From Alphaproteobacteria bacterium (GTDB lineage: Bacteria > Pseudomonadota > Alphaproteobacteria > Reyranellales > Reyranellaceae), in contig JAFKFL010000017.1 in assembly GCA_017308235.1 (NCBI GenBank), positions 1 to 64,000 on the forward strand: DNA of 64,000 nt, written 5' to 3'. Under the pieces are notes generated by a model. It was not told where the DNA came from, did no database searches, and saw only the letters and a list, made by a program, of their open reading frames with translations. Position 1 is the first letter of the stretch, and each line of letters opens with the position of its first letter. Below, piece by piece: positions 39,227-49,106 of the stretch. A program made the translations under genes and the position numbers.

Positions 39227-40741
39227 ATGTCGAGCTGGCCGATCTTGTCGCTTGTGACTTTCCTGCCTTTGGCGGGCGCATTGTTCTGTATGGTCGTCAA
39301 CGGTCCTAAAGAGGTGGTCGACCGCAACTGCCGCAGCGCCGCCTTGATCACCTCGTTGGTGACGTTCCTCCTTTCGCTCACCCTGTGGACTCAGTTCGAT
39401 ATTGCGAAGCCCGGCTTCCAGTTCGAGGAGAAGCTCGCCTGGATCCCGTCGCTCAACATCGGCTACCACATGGGGATCGACGGTATCTCGTTGTTCTTCG
39501 TGCTGCTGTCGACCTTGCTGACGCCAATCTGCGTGTTGTCGAGTTGGGATGCGGTCAAGGTGCGCGTCCGGGAATATATGATTGCGTTTCTCGTGCTCGA
39601 GACCTTCATGGTCGGCATGTTCTGTGCGCTCGATCTGGCCCTGTTCTACGTCTTCTTCGAAGGCGTGTTGATCCCGATGTTCTTGATCATCGGCGTCTGG
39701 GGCGGCCAGCGCCGGGTCTATGCGGCCTTCAAGTTTTTCCTCTACACGCTCTTGGGTTCGGTGCTGATGCTGCTGGCGATCATCGCCATCTACTGGCAGC
39801 TCGGCACCAGCGATCTGCCTACGGCCTTCGAGAAGCTCAACCTGCCGTTCCGCTGGCAGTTCTGGCTGTGGCTGGCGTTCTTCGCCTCCTTTGCGGTTAA
39901 GGTGCCGATGTGGCCGGTCCACACCTGGTTGCCTGATGCGCACGTCGAGGCGCCGACCGCGGGATCGGTCATCCTGGCCGGCGTGCTCCTGAAGATGGGC
40001 GGTTATGGCTTCATCCGCTTCTCGGTGCCGCTGTTTCCCGAGGCGACGCAGTATTTCGCACCACTGATCTTCGGGTTGAGTGTCGTGGCGGTCATCTACA
40101 CCTCGCTGGTCGCGCTGGTGCAGGAGGACATGAAGAAGCTGATCGCCTACTCGTCGGTGGCCCATATGGGCTTTGTGACGATCGGTATCTATGTCATGAA
40201 CATGCAGGCGGTGCAGGGCTCGATCTTCCAGATGTTGAGCCATGGCATCGTCTCGGCCGCGCTCTTCCTCTGTGTCGGCGTGGTCTATGATCGTATGCAC
40301 ACGCGCGAGATCGCGGCCTACGGCGGTCTCGTGCATCGCATGCCGCGCTATGCCTTTGTCTTCATGTTTTTCACCCTGGCGAGTGTGGGGCTGCCGGGCT
40401 TGTCGGGTTTCGTCGGCGAATTCCTGGTCTTGGTCGGCACCTTCAAGGCCAACACCTGGGTCGCCTTCCTGGCGGCGACGGCGCTGATCACGGGCGCAGC
40501 CTATGCGCTCTGGCTCTATCGCAAGATCATATTTGGCGAGCTCACCAAGGACTCTCTGAAGGCCATCCTGGACATGAACCGGCGGGAGGTCGCGGTGTTC
40601 CTGCCACTGGTCCTGATCACGCTGTGGATGGGCATCTATCCTGCCTCTTTCCTCGATCCGATGGCGCCCGCCGTCGACAAGTTGATCGGCGACTACAACG
40701 CGGCCATCAAGCTCGCGCACACGGCATCGGCGAAGCCGTGA
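39227..40741 (+). CDS. nuoM: NADH-quinone oxidoreductase subunit M
   Basis: 504-residue ND4-type antiporter-like subunit. Diagnostic stretches: [16 protein letters not shown] (channel Glu), [19 protein letters not shown], and [10 protein letters not shown]. About 14 helices. It starts 5 nt after nuoL. Confidence 0.97.
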   Translation: MSSWPILSLVTFLPLAGALFCMVVNGPKEVVDRNCRSAALITSLVTFLLSLTLWTQFDIAKPGFQFEEKLAWIPSLNIGYHMGIDGISLFFVLLSTLLTPICVLSSWDAVKVRVREYMIAFLVLETFMVGMFCALDLALFYVFFEGVLIPMFLIIGVWGGQRRVYAAFKFFLYTLLGSVLMLLAIIAIYWQLGTSDLPTAFEKLNLPFRWQFWLWLAFFASFAVKVPMWPVHTWLPDAHVEAPTAGSVILAGVLLKMGGYGFIRFSVPLFPEATQYFAPLIFGLSVVAVIYTSLVALVQEDMKKLIAYSSVAHMGFVTIGIYVMNMQAVQGSIFQMLSHGIVSAALFLCVGVVYDRMHTREIAAYGGLVHRMPRYAFVFMFFTLASVGLPGLSGFVGEFLVLVGTFKANTWVAFLAATALITGAAYALWLYRKIIFGELTKDSLKAILDMNRREVAVFLPLVLITLWMGIYPASFLDPMAPAVDKLIGDYNAAIKLAHTASAKP

Positions 40742-40760
40742 GCGGCGGGGAGTAACGACA

Positions 40761-42203
40761 ATGCCTATCGGTCTCGAATCCTGGACACTGGCCCGGCCGG
40801 AGATTTTCCTGGCGGCGTCGACGGCATTGCTGCTGGTCTATGGTGTGTTGCGTGGTGAGGGATCGGCGTCGTTCGTGGCCGTCGCCACCACGATTGCGCT
40901 GCTGGTGACCGCCGTCCTGATCTTCGTCCCCTACCGCGAAGGAACGGCGTTTGCCTCGCTGTTCGTCGTCGATCGCCTTACGGGGACGATGAAGGTTTTG
41001 ATGCTGGTCGGCGCGGCGATCGCTATTCCCATGTCGCGGGCCTATTTCGAACGCGTGCAGTCCTGGCGCTTCGAATACCCACTGCTTGTGGCGCTCTCGG
41101 CGCTCGGCATGATGCTGATGATTTCGGCCAACGACCTGATGTCGCTTTACGTTGGCCTGGAGCTCCAGTCGCTGGCCCTCTACGTGATCGCAGCCTTTCA
41201 GCGTGACACGGTGCGCTCGACCGAGGCGGGCGTGAAGTACTTCGTCCTGGGATCAGTGGCGTCGGGCATGCTGCTGTTCGGCGCCTCGTTGATCTACGGC
41301 TTCTGCGGCGGAACCGCGTTCGTGCAGATCTCGCGAGCCCTGATCGACGGCAAGGCCGGAGAGCTCGGCACGGTGATCGGCCTCGTCTTCGTGGTGGCAG
41401 GCCTTGCCTTCAAGATCGCCGCCGTGCCGTTCCATATGTGGACGCCGGACGTCTACGAGGGCGCGCCCACACCAGTTACCGCCTTTTTTGCCGTCGCCCC
41501 CAAGATCGCGGCCATCTCGCTTACGGTCTCGGTGCTGATGGGACCGTTCAAGCCGCTGTTTCCCCAGTGGCAGCAGATCATCGTGGTCGTTTCGGTCCTG
41601 TCCATGGCCCTCGGCGCTTTCGCCGCCATCGGCCAGCCCAATATCAAGCGCCTGATGGCCTACTCGTCGATCGGCAATGTCGGTTACATCCTGCTCGGCG
41701 TGGCCAGCGGCAGCGAGAAGGGCATCCAGGCGATGGTGTTCTATCTCGCGATCTACCTGGTCATGACGCTTGGCACCTTTGCAATCATTTTGATGATGCA
41801 GCGCCGCAATGTCATGGTGGAGAACATCTCCGACCTGGCCGGACTTGGTCGTACGCAGCCGATGATGGCCTTCGCCATGCTGCTCTTCATGTTCTCGCTG
41901 GCGGGCATCCCGCCGCTCGCAGGCTTCTGGGCCAAGCTCTACGTCTTCATGGCGGCGATCGAGGCCAGGCTCTTCTGGCCGGCCGTGCTGGGCGTGCTCG
42001 CCTCGGTCGTGGCGTCTTACTACTACCTGCGGATCGTCAAGGTGATGTACTTCGACGAGCCCACCGAAGCGCTCGATCGAACCGCATTTGGTGTTACCCG
42101 CGCCGTTGCCTTCGCGGCAGCATTGATCGTCGCGGTCTTCTCGCTGGCACCGCAACCGCTTAGCTTAGTCGCCGCGGCGGCCGCCAAGGGCTTGTTCCCG
42201 TGA
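40761..42203 (+). CDS. nuoN: NADH-quinone oxidoreductase subunit N
   Basis: 480-residue ND2-type antiporter-like subunit, last of the 14 nuo genes. SLYVGLELQSLALYVIAAF (channel Glu), KIAAVPFHMWTPDVYEGAPTPV and YSSIGNVGYILLG are conserved. GGGGAG lies 8 nt upstream. Its stop overlaps the birA start as GTGA. Confidence 0.97.
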   Translation: MPIGLESWTLARPEIFLAASTALLLVYGVLRGEGSASFVAVATTIALLVTAVLIFVPYREGTAFASLFVVDRLTGTMKVLMLVGAAIAIPMSRAYFERVQSWRFEYPLLVALSALGMMLMISANDLMSLYVGLELQSLALYVIAAFQRDTVRSTEAGVKYFVLGSVASGMLLFGASLIYGFCGGTAFVQISRALIDGKAGELGTVIGLVFVVAGLAFKIAAVPFHMWTPDVYEGAPTPVTAFFAVAPKIAAISLTVSVLMGPFKPLFPQWQQIIVVVSVLSMALGAFAAIGQPNIKRLMAYSSIGNVGYILLGVASGSEKGIQAMVFYLAIYLVMTLGTFAIILMMQRRNVMVENISDLAGLGRTQPMMAFAMLLFMFSLAGIPPLAGFWAKLYVFMAAIEARLFWPAVLGVLASVVASYYYLRIVKVMYFDEPTEALDRTAFGVTRAVAFAAALIVAVFSLAPQPLSLVAAAAAKGLFP

Positions 42204-42934
42204 ATCCAATGCCCGTCCTGCCGGACGGGTGGCGGTTGGTCGCGCTGCAAAGCGTCAGCAGCACCAATGACGAGGCGGCACGCCTGGCCGATAGTGGCAC
42301 ACCAGAAGGCACCGTCGTCTGGGCGCGAGAACAGACGGGCGGCCGTGGTCGCCGGGGACGGCGATGGACGTCGCCGGCGGGAAATCTCTACTGTTCCACG
42401 GTTCTACGGCCCGATTGTCCCGCGCCACGCGCGGCGGAACTCGGCTTCGTTGCCGCGCTCGCCGTGGCCGATATCGTGCCGCCGAAGCGCGCAGTGCGCG
42501 TGAAATGGCCGAACGACGTTCTGGTCGATGGCGGAAAGGTTGCCGGCATCCTGCCTGAAAGTGCGATCGGCGAGGATGGCAAGGCCCAGCATGTCGTGAT
42601 GGGCATCGGCGTCAATGTGGGCTTCGCGCCCGATTTGCCCGAGATGCGCTATCCCTCTGCGATGCTGGGCGGCACGGTCGAAGGAGCGCTGGAGAAGCTC
42701 ACGGCGGCACTGGCGGCACGCCTCGGCCAATGGCGTCGCGCCGGCTTCGAAGCGATTCGTTCCGCCTGGCTTGCCAAGGCCGGACCGATTGGTCTCGATG
42801 TCGACGTGAAGCTCGGCGAGGAACTGGTGCGCGGCCGCTTTGCCGGCATCGATGGAGATGGCGCGTTGCTGCTGGAGACATCGGCCGGTCGTCGCAAGAT
42901 CGTGGCGGGCGAATTGCTGGGCCGAGCGGCCTGA
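42200..42934 (+). CDS. birA: Biotin--[acetyl-CoA carboxylase] ligase, without DNA-binding domain
   Basis: 244 residues from a GTG that overlaps the nuoN stop (an ATG three codons later is an alternative). Attaches biotin to the carboxyl carrier protein through biotinyl-AMP. The catalytic loop GGRGRRGRRW and the core VKWPNDVLVDGGKVAGILPE are present. The N-terminal helix-turn-helix of E. coli BirA is absent, so this is a monofunctional ligase. nuoN-birA-coaX-rnj order is common in alphaproteobacteria. Confidence 0.94.
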   Translation: MNPMPVLPDGWRLVALQSVSSTNDEAARLADSGTPEGTVVWAREQTGGRGRRGRRWTSPAGNLYCSTVLRPDCPAPRAAELGFVAALAVADIVPPKRAVRVKWPNDVLVDGGKVAGILPESAIGEDGKAQHVVMGIGVNVGFAPDLPEMRYPSAMLGGTVEGALEKLTAALAARLGQWRRAGFEAIRSAWLAKAGPIGLDVDVKLGEELVRGRFAGIDGDGALLLETSAGRRKIVAGELLGRAA

Positions 42935-42952
42935 GTTGAGTAGGAGGACGGC

Positions 42953-43723
42953 ATGCTGCTTGCCATCAACTGCAACAACACCAACATCAAGTTCGGCGTC
43001 GTCGACGGCGACCGCATCGTCGGCGAATGGCGGCAGCACACCTCGGCCATGCGCACTGCCGACGAGCACGCCGTCTGGCTGATGGAGCTGATGCGCATGG
43101 AGGGCATTGATCCCAAGTCGGTGACCGACGCCATCGTCGGCAGCGTCGTGCCGCAGGCCAACTTCAATCTGCGCCGACTGTGCACGCGCTACCTCAATTG
43201 CGAGCCGCTGTTTATCGGCGAGCCTAACGTTGTCCATGGCATCAAGATCAAGGGCGTCGGTGCAGGCGCGGACCGCATCTGCAATACGGTCGGCGCCAGC
43301 CTGATGTTCCCCCGGACGCCGGTGGTCGTTGTCGACTTCGGCACTGCCACTAACTTCGATGTCGTCGACGAGGAAGGCAGCTACTGTGGCGGCGCCATTG
43401 CGCCCGGACCCAACCTCAGCATCGAGGCCCTGGTGAATGCTGCGGCCTTGCTGCCGCGCATCGTGGTCGAGAAACCCGAGAAGGTGATCGGCACGACGAC
43501 AGTCGCGTGCATGCATACCGGCGTGTTCTGGGGCTATGTCGGCCTGATCGAGGGCATCGTCACGCGCATCAAGGCTGAGTTCGGCAAGCCCATGAAGGTG
43601 GTTTCGACCGGCGGCCTCGCCCCGGTATTCGAGGGCTATATCTCGGTGATCGATCAGGTGGCGACCGACATCACCGCCCGCGGCCTGATCGAGATTTGGC
43701 AGCGCAGCAAGAAGGCGGCATGA
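42953..43723 (+). CDS. coaX: Type III pantothenate kinase
   Basis: 256-residue ASKHA-fold kinase for the first step of CoA synthesis; this type is not feedback-inhibited by CoA. Phosphate loop NCNNTNIKFGVVDGD, then GADRICNTVGA and VDFGTATNFDVVDEEG. AGGAGG lies 4-5 nt before the ATG. The stop overlaps the RNase J start as ATGA. Confidence 0.95.
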   Translation: MLLAINCNNTNIKFGVVDGDRIVGEWRQHTSAMRTADEHAVWLMELMRMEGIDPKSVTDAIVGSVVPQANFNLRRLCTRYLNCEPLFIGEPNVVHGIKIKGVGAGADRICNTVGASLMFPRTPVVVVDFGTATNFDVVDEEGSYCGGAIAPGPNLSIEALVNAAALLPRIVVEKPEKVIGTTTVACMHTGVFWGYVGLIEGIVTRIKAEFGKPMKVVSTGGLAPVFEGYISVIDQVATDITARGLIEIWQRSKKAA

Positions 43724-45372
43724 TCGCTCCCGGCAACGACGAACTCCTGTTCCTCGCCCTCGGCGGAGCGGGCGAGATCGGCATGAACCTCAATCTTTAT
43801 GGCCACGCCGGCAAATGGCTGATGGTCGACCTCGGTATCGCCTTCGGGGATGACACCATGCCAGGTATCGATGTGGTGATGCCCGATCCAGCCTTTATCG
43901 AGGAGCGGCGGGACGATCTCGTGGGCATCATCCTGACGCACGCTCACGAAGATCATTTAGGGGCTGTAGCCGATCTTTGGCCGCGGCTGCGCGCGCCGGT
44001 CTACGCAACGCCTTTTGCCGCGTCGGTGCTACGCCGCAAGCTTGTCGAGGCAGGGCTCGCAAACGATGTCCCGGTCACCGAGGTCGCGCTCGGCGCAAAA
44101 TTCACTGTTGCGCCGTTTGAGCTCGAGATGATCACCATGACACACTCGATCCCCGAACCGAATGCGCTCGCCATCCGCACCAAGCTCGGCACGGTGTTCC
44201 ATACCGGCGACTGGAAGATCGACCCTGAACCACTGCTCGGAGAGACGACAGACGAGGCGACGCTGAAGCGCATTGGCGAGGAGGGCGCACTCGCCATGGT
44301 CTGCGACAGCACCAATGTGTTCGTCGACGGCGAGGCGGGGTCAGAAGCGACAGTTCGGGCCAACCTCGAGAAGCTTGTGAAGACCCGTAAAGGGCGTGTC
44401 GCCGCGACCTGCTTTGCCTCGAACCTGGCGCGCGTCGAGAGCATCGCCAAGGCTGCGGTCGCGTCACGCCGGCATCCCGTTCTCGCTGGCCGTGCGATCC
44501 AACGCATGGTCGAGGCTGCCCAGGAATGTGGCTACCTGCTCGATTTCCCCGAATGCGTGCCCGAGCGCGAGGCGGGCTACCTGCCGCGCGACAAGGTCCT
44601 TTACATCTGCACCGGAAGCCAGGGAGAGCAACGCGCCTCGATGGCCAAGATCGCGAATGGCGAGCATCGCGACATCGTGCTCGAAGCGGGGGATACGGCG
44701 GTCTTCTCCTCACGCGTCATTCCAGGCAACGAGCGGTCGGTCGGCCGCCTGCAGAACGAGTTTCTGGCGCGAGGCGTCGAGGTCGTGACCGACCAAGACG
44801 TCGACATCCACGTTTCAGGTCATCCCGCCCGGGACGAGCTGGTGCGGGTCTACCAATGGGTGCGACCCAAGATCGCGGTGCCGGTGCATGGCGAGGTTCG
44901 TCACATGGTCGAGCATGTCGCCTTGGCGAAGACATGCCAGGTACCGGAAACCGTGCTGGCACCCAACGGCACTTTGGTGCGGCTGGCGCCGGGGCCGGCC
45001 ACGGTCGTGGATCACGTCCATGCTGGCCGGCTCGCTCGGGATGGAGATGCCGTCGTGCCGCTCGAAGGCGAGGCCCTGCGCGAGCGACGCAAGCTTCTAT
45101 GGAATGGTTCCGCATCGGTTACTCTTGTGATCGGTACAAAGGGGCAGCCGATGGCACCTCCAAAGGTGTCGTTCCGGGGAATCTCCGATGCCGATGGCGC
45201 ATTGGCCCAAGCCGCGGTGACGGCGCTGGAGGAGATGCTGGCCGATCTCAGCGTGCCCGAGCGCCGGGATGACGGCAGGATCGAGGACGCGGCGCGCCAG
45301 GCGGTGCGGCGCGTCGTGCGCGCGCACCTTGGCAAGAAGCCGTTGACGGATGTGCATATCGTCCGCATCTAA
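43720..45372 (+). CDS. rnj: Ribonuclease J
   Basis: 550-residue metallo-beta-lactamase/beta-CASP ribonuclease with 5'-3' exonuclease and endonuclease activity in rRNA and mRNA maturation. From the ATG at 43720 it opens with LFLALGGAGEIGMN. The zinc-binding motif THAHEDHLGAV is intact, and the beta-CASP region includes the conserved VSGHPARDEL (44812-44840) followed by the HGE of VHGEVRHM. It is coupled to coaX by ATGA. Some alphaproteobacteria use RNase J to finish 23S rRNA 5' ends. Confidence 0.95.
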   Translation: MIAPGNDELLFLALGGAGEIGMNLNLYGHAGKWLMVDLGIAFGDDTMPGIDVVMPDPAFIEERRDDLVGIILTHAHEDHLGAVADLWPRLRAPVYATPFAASVLRRKLVEAGLANDVPVTEVALGAKFTVAPFELEMITMTHSIPEPNALAIRTKLGTVFHTGDWKIDPEPLLGETTDEATLKRIGEEGALAMVCDSTNVFVDGEAGSEATVRANLEKLVKTRKGRVAATCFASNLARVESIAKAAVASRRHPVLAGRAIQRMVEAAQECGYLLDFPECVPEREAGYLPRDKVLYICTGSQGEQRASMAKIANGEHRDIVLEAGDTAVFSSRVIPGNERSVGRLQNEFLARGVEVVTDQDVDIHVSGHPARDELVRVYQWVRPKIAVPVHGEVRHMVEHVALAKTCQVPETVLAPNGTLVRLAPGPATVVDHVHAGRLARDGDAVVPLEGEALRERRKLLWNGSASVTLVIGTKGQPMAPPKVSFRGISDADGALAQAAVTALEEMLADLSVPERRDDGRIEDAARQAVRRVVRAHLGKKPLTDVHIVRI

Positions 45373-45396
45373 AATCCGAGACCACCGGAGACCGAC

Positions 45397-45801
45397 ATGA
45401 TCGGACGCCTCAACCATATCGCCATCGCCGTACCCGATCTCGACAAGGCGGCGGAGCTCTATCGCACGACGATGGGTGCCAAGGTGAGTGCGCCCAAAGC
45501 CCAACCGGCGCATGGCGTGACCGTGGTGTTTGTCGAGCTGCCCAACACCAAGATCGAATTGCTGCATCCTCTGGGCGAGAAATCGCCGATCGCCAACTTC
45601 CTGGCGCGCAATGCCGACGGTGGCATTCACCATGTCTGCTATGAAGTCGAGGATATCTATGCCGCGCGCGACAAACTCAAGGCCGGCGGTGCGCGTGTTT
45701 TGGGCGACGGTGAGCCCAAGATCGGCGCGCATGATAAGCCTGTGCTGTTCCTGCATCCCAAGGACTTCACCGGCACGCTGATCGAACTCGAACAGGTCTG
45801 A
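45397..45801 (+). CDS. mce: Methylmalonyl-CoA epimerase
   Basis: 134-residue vicinal-oxygen-chelate protein that interconverts (2S)- and (2R)-methylmalonyl-CoA in propionyl-CoA use. It opens GRLNHIAIAVPDLDKAAELYR with the first metal His. GIHHVCYEVEDI carries the second His region, and the C-terminal TLIELEQV the metal Glu. It is 24 nt after rnj. The mutase genes are not in this window. Confidence 0.94.
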   Translation: MIGRLNHIAIAVPDLDKAAELYRTTMGAKVSAPKAQPAHGVTVVFVELPNTKIELLHPLGEKSPIANFLARNADGGIHHVCYEVEDIYAARDKLKAGGARVLGDGEPKIGAHDKPVLFLHPKDFTGTLIELEQV

Positions 45802-45813
45802 CAGGTCGCCCTC

Positions 45814-46062
45814 ATGGATTGGGCCACCGGCATAATGGTCTACTTCGTGATCTGGTGGATCATACTGTTCGCGGTGCTGCCGCTCGGCGTGCGCCGGGTC
45901 GAGAATCCAGGTCGAGGGCAGGACCCCGGTGCACCGGAAAATCCCCAACTCCTGCGCAAGGCGATCATCACTTCCTTGATTGCGGCAGCAATCTGGATCG
46001 CCTTCTACATTTTGCACGAGGCGGACATTTTCGACTTCCGCAAGTGGTCCGGTCGCTACTGA
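45814..46062 (+). CDS. DUF1467-family membrane protein
   Basis: 82 residues with two transmembrane helices (about 6-27 and 50-70), joined by a short Pro/Gly-rich loop containing LPLGVRRVENPGRG, the hallmark of DUF1467. Function unknown. The family is largely alphaproteobacterial and usually sits between mce and proS, as here apart from the inserted permease. It is 12 nt after mce and is the last gene of the long plus-strand run. Confidence 0.85.
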   Translation: MDWATGIMVYFVIWWIILFAVLPLGVRRVENPGRGQDPGAPENPQLLRKAIITSLIAAAIWIAFYILHEADIFDFRKWSGRY

Positions 46063-46100
46063 GACGGCCCATGAGCAAAATGCGTTAAGCCACTGAAAAG

Positions 46101-46125
46101 AAAAACGGCGGGCTTTCGCCCGCCG
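46101..46125 (-). terminator. Strong intrinsic terminator for minus-strand transcription
   Basis: On the minus strand, CGGCGGGC (46125-46118), loop GAAA and GCCCGCCG (46113-46106) form an 8-bp stem followed by TTTTTCTTTT. It lies about 200 nt beyond the permease stop. On the plus strand the following run is CTTCTCT, so it may also stop DUF1467 transcripts weakly. Confidence 0.8.
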
Positions 46126-46326
46126 CTTCTCTAACCCCGAAACTCGCAGTCTGGCGGTTTGTACCGCTCTCCTCCCTAAACTCGGACTGTGCCCAAGTCA
46201 TAAGCTCTCTAGCTTGTGATTTTTGCTTTGCCAAGACCTTTTCTTTCGAACACAAGGGCTTGACGGACTGATTGTTATGGGCCTCGCAAGTTTGGAAACA
46301 AACTAATGTCCTCGTTCGCTGTCTGA
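46126..46326 (-). other. Non-coding stretch between the terminator and the NCS2 permease
   Basis: About 200 nt with no credible gene on either strand, and noticeably richer in A+T than its surroundings. It contains a GAAA-looped 6-bp hairpin on the plus strand (AGTTTG 46289-46294, CAAACT 46299-46304) and several poly-A/T tracts. It is either a long 3' untranslated region of the permease mRNA or a small RNA ending at the terminator above. Confidence 0.4.
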
Positions 46327-47619
46327 CTATCCAATGACCAGATACTTGATGACGAACAGGACAGCGAGAATGCCAACCGCAGGGTGGATGTCGCGAAATT
46401 TTCCCGCCACTAGCTTGATTGCGACGTAGGAAATAAATCCGAAGGCGATACCCTCGGCAATCGAGAAGGTGAAGGGCATGGCGATCGCCGTGATCACCGC
46501 CGGCGCGGCCTCTGTGACATCGTCCCATTCGATCTCCGTCAGGCCACGTGCCATGAGGCAGGCGACGTAGAGCAGGGCTGGCGCCGTTGCGTACGGCGGG
46601 ATCGACCCGGCAAGCGGTGCGATGAAGAGCGACAACAGGAAGAGCACGCCTACCGTCATGGCGGTGAGGCCGGTTCGCCCACCGGCATTGATGCCTGAAG
46701 CGCTCTCGATGTAGCTGGTCGTCGTCGAAGTGCCCACGGCAGCGCCGATCATTGCTGCGGCGCTATCGGACATCAGGGCACGATTGAGTCGCGGAACAGT
46801 GCCGTCGGGGCGCATGAAGCCGCCGCGGTGGGCCAGTGCGATCAGCGTGCCTGTGTTGTCGAACAGGTCGACGAACAGGAAGGCGAAAACCACTGTCACC
46901 AATCCGACTTTAAAAGCGCCTGCCAGATCCATCTGCAGGAAGACTGGCGCGATCGATGGCGGAACGTCGAAAACGCCCCCGAACTTCTGTTGGCCGGCGA
47001 GAATGGAGACTGCCGTCACGGCCAGGATGCCAATGATCACACCGCCCAACACGCGACGATATTCAAGCGCCACGATCAGCGCAAAGCCCAACGTCGCCAT
47101 CACGACAGGCCAGCTGACGAGCTGGCCATGAGCAACGAGCGTCGCCTCGTTACTCACGACGATGCCCGCATTCTTGAGTGCAATCAGCGCCAGGAACAAA
47201 CCGATGCCGGCCGCGATCGCCATCTTGAGCGACTTCGGTATGGCATTGACGATCCATTCGCGGATCGGCAGCACGCTGATGATGAAGAAGATCACGCCGG
47301 ATATGAATACGCATCCCAGCGCGACCTGCCAGCTGTAGTGCATGCCGCCAACAACGCCGAAGGCGAAGTAAGCGTTCAATCCCATGCCGGGCGCGAGCGC
47401 GATCGGATAGTTCGACACGAACGCCATCAGAAAGCAGCCAATGGCGGCGGCAACGCAGGTTGACACGAAGACCGCCGAGAGCGGCATGCCGGCTTTGCTG
47501 AGGATGTCCGGGTTGACGAAGATGATGTAGGCCATGGTCAGGAAGGTCGTGATCCCGGCCACGATCTCCGTCCGTACGTTGGTATCGTTCTCTCTAAGCT
47601 TGAAGACTTGGTTGAACAT
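46327..47619 (-). CDS. NCS2-family purine permease (AzgA/PbuG type)
   Basis: 430-residue inner-membrane transporter with about 12-14 helices, probably importing hypoxanthine, guanine or adenine with protons. The ATG at 47619 has GGGGGAG 6 nt upstream; an earlier in-frame ATG directly abuts that site. Conserved parts: TEIVAGITTFLTMAYIIFVNP at the start, GLNAYFAFG in TM3, VDLFDNTGTLIALAHR in TM8, and GTSTTTSYIESASGINAGGRTG near TM10. It is transcribed against its neighbours and divergent from proS. Confidence 0.9.
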   Translation of the reverse strand: MFNQVFKLRENDTNVRTEIVAGITTFLTMAYIIFVNPDILSKAGMPLSAVFVSTCVAAAIGCFLMAFVSNYPIALAPGMGLNAYFAFGVVGGMHYSWQVALGCVFISGVIFFIISVLPIREWIVNAIPKSLKMAIAAGIGLFLALIALKNAGIVVSNEATLVAHGQLVSWPVVMATLGFALIVALEYRRVLGGVIIGILAVTAVSILAGQQKFGGVFDVPPSIAPVFLQMDLAGAFKVGLVTVVFAFLFVDLFDNTGTLIALAHRGGFMRPDGTVPRLNRALMSDSAAAMIGAAVGTSTTTSYIESASGINAGGRTGLTAMTVGVLFLLSLFIAPLAGSIPPYATAPALLYVACLMARGLTEIEWDDVTEAAPAVITAIAMPFTFSIAEGIAFGFISYVAIKLVAGKFRDIHPAVGILAVLFVIKYLVIG

Positions 47620-47761
47620 GTGCATCTCCCCCGAGAACAAGGCAGTGTGAGGGCATCGGCCTGTGCAAAACCAGTCGCTGGCGCGCGGGTTTGCCTTTAA
47701 AGGGCCTGTTCCCTACAGTCCGCGGCCACCCCTCCGGCCGCCCAATGAGGACCGATCCAGC

Positions 47762-49087
47762 ATGCGCATGAGCCAGTATTTCCTGCCGACCCTGAAGGAG
47801 AATCCGGCGGAAGCTCAGATCGTTTCGCACCGGCTGATGCTGCGCGCCGGCTTGGTCCGCCAGACCAGCGCCGGCATTTACGCGTGGCTGCCGCTCGGCT
47901 TTCGGGTGCTGAAGAATATCGAGCGTATCGTCCGCGAAGAGCAGGATATCTCGGGAGCGCAGGAGGTTTTGATGCCGACCATCCAGTCGGCGGACCTGTG
48001 GCGCGAGAGCGGGCGCTACGACGCCTACGGACCGGAGATGCTGCGCATCAAGGACCGGCATGATCGCGAGATACTGTTCGGGCCGACCAATGAGGAGATG
48101 ATCACGGTGCTCTTCCGCGACGGCGCGAAGAGCTACCGCGACCTGCCGAAGAATCTCTATCACATTCAATGGAAATTCCGGGACGAGGTGCGGCCGCGCT
48201 TTGGCGTTATGCGAGGGCGCGAATTTCTGATGAAGGACAACTACTCGTTCGACATTGATCAGGCAGGTGCGAGGCATTCCTACAACAAGATGTTCGTGGC
48301 CTACCTGCGGACCTTCGCGCGCATGGGCCTGAAGGCGATTCCCATGCGCGCGGATACCGGCCCGATTGGCGGCGACCTCAGCCACGAGTTCATCGTGCTG
48401 GCTGACACCGGCGAAAGCGCCGTGTTCTGCCATAAGGGGCTGGTCGACAAGGACATCCTGAGCCGGAAAATCGACTATGACACTGACCTGCAGCCGATCG
48501 TGAACGAATGGACGTCGCTCTACGCCGCCACAGATGAGATGCACGACAAGGCTGCCTTCGAGAAAATACCAGAGGGCGAGCGGCTGGCCGCACGTGGCAT
48601 CGAAGTCGGCCATATTTTCTACTTCGGAACCAAGTATTCCAAGCCAATGAATGCAGTTGTGGCCGGGCCGAACGGCGAGCAGATCGCGGTCGAGATGGGA
48701 TCCTACGGGATCGGCGTGTCTCGCCTGGTCGGCGGCATCATCGAGGCGAGTCACGATGACGCGGGCATCGTCTGGCCGGAATCGGTGGCGCCCTTCAAGG
48801 TCGCCCTCGTGAACCTCAAGCCCGATGATGGGGCGGTCACCGGTGCCTGCAGCAAGCTCTACGACGCCCTTCAAGGTAAGGGGATCACCGTGCTGCACGA
48901 CGACCGCGACCTGCGGCCAGGTGCCAAGTTCGCCGACATGGATCTCATCGGTACACCCTGGCAGGTGATCGTTGGTCCCAAGGGGCTGGCGGCTGGCAAG
49001 ATCGAGTTGAAGAACCGCAAGACCGGCGCCCGCGAAGAACTGCCGATCGACCAGATCGTGGCCGAGCTGTCGACGCGGCTTCGCTGA
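47762..49087 (+). CDS. proS: Prolyl-tRNA synthetase, short form
   Basis: 441-residue class II synthetase from the ATG at 47762, opening [15 protein letters not shown]. Motif 1 lies around [17 protein letters not shown] and motif 2 around [23 protein letters not shown]. The C-terminal anticodon-binding domain carries [12 protein letters not shown]. It lacks the roughly 180-residue editing insertion of the E. coli enzyme, as is typical of alphaproteobacteria. A weak GAGG lies 11 nt upstream. Confidence 0.95.
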   Translation: MRMSQYFLPTLKENPAEAQIVSHRLMLRAGLVRQTSAGIYAWLPLGFRVLKNIERIVREEQDISGAQEVLMPTIQSADLWRESGRYDAYGPEMLRIKDRHDREILFGPTNEEMITVLFRDGAKSYRDLPKNLYHIQWKFRDEVRPRFGVMRGREFLMKDNYSFDIDQAGARHSYNKMFVAYLRTFARMGLKAIPMRADTGPIGGDLSHEFIVLADTGESAVFCHKGLVDKDILSRKIDYDTDLQPIVNEWTSLYAATDEMHDKAAFEKIPEGERLAARGIEVGHIFYFGTKYSKPMNAVVAGPNGEQIAVEMGSYGIGVSRLVGGIIEASHDDAGIVWPESVAPFKVALVNLKPDDGAVTGACSKLYDALQGKGITVLHDDRDLRPGAKFADMDLIGTPWQVIVGPKGLAAGKIELKNRKTGAREELPIDQIVAELSTRLR

Positions 49088-49106
49088 GGCAGGTTCGACC
49101 ACCATC

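Noticed and set aside
39200..40720. 506-codon open frame antisense to nuoM
   Set aside because: Composition is almost wholly charged (His/Arg/Asp/Glu/Gln), the mirror of a hydrophobic membrane protein; not a real gene.
47620..47761. Possible purine riboswitch before the NCS2 permease
   Set aside because: The 142-nt divergent gap lacks the three-way-junction sequence conservation of purine riboswitches, and most of it must also serve the proS promoter.
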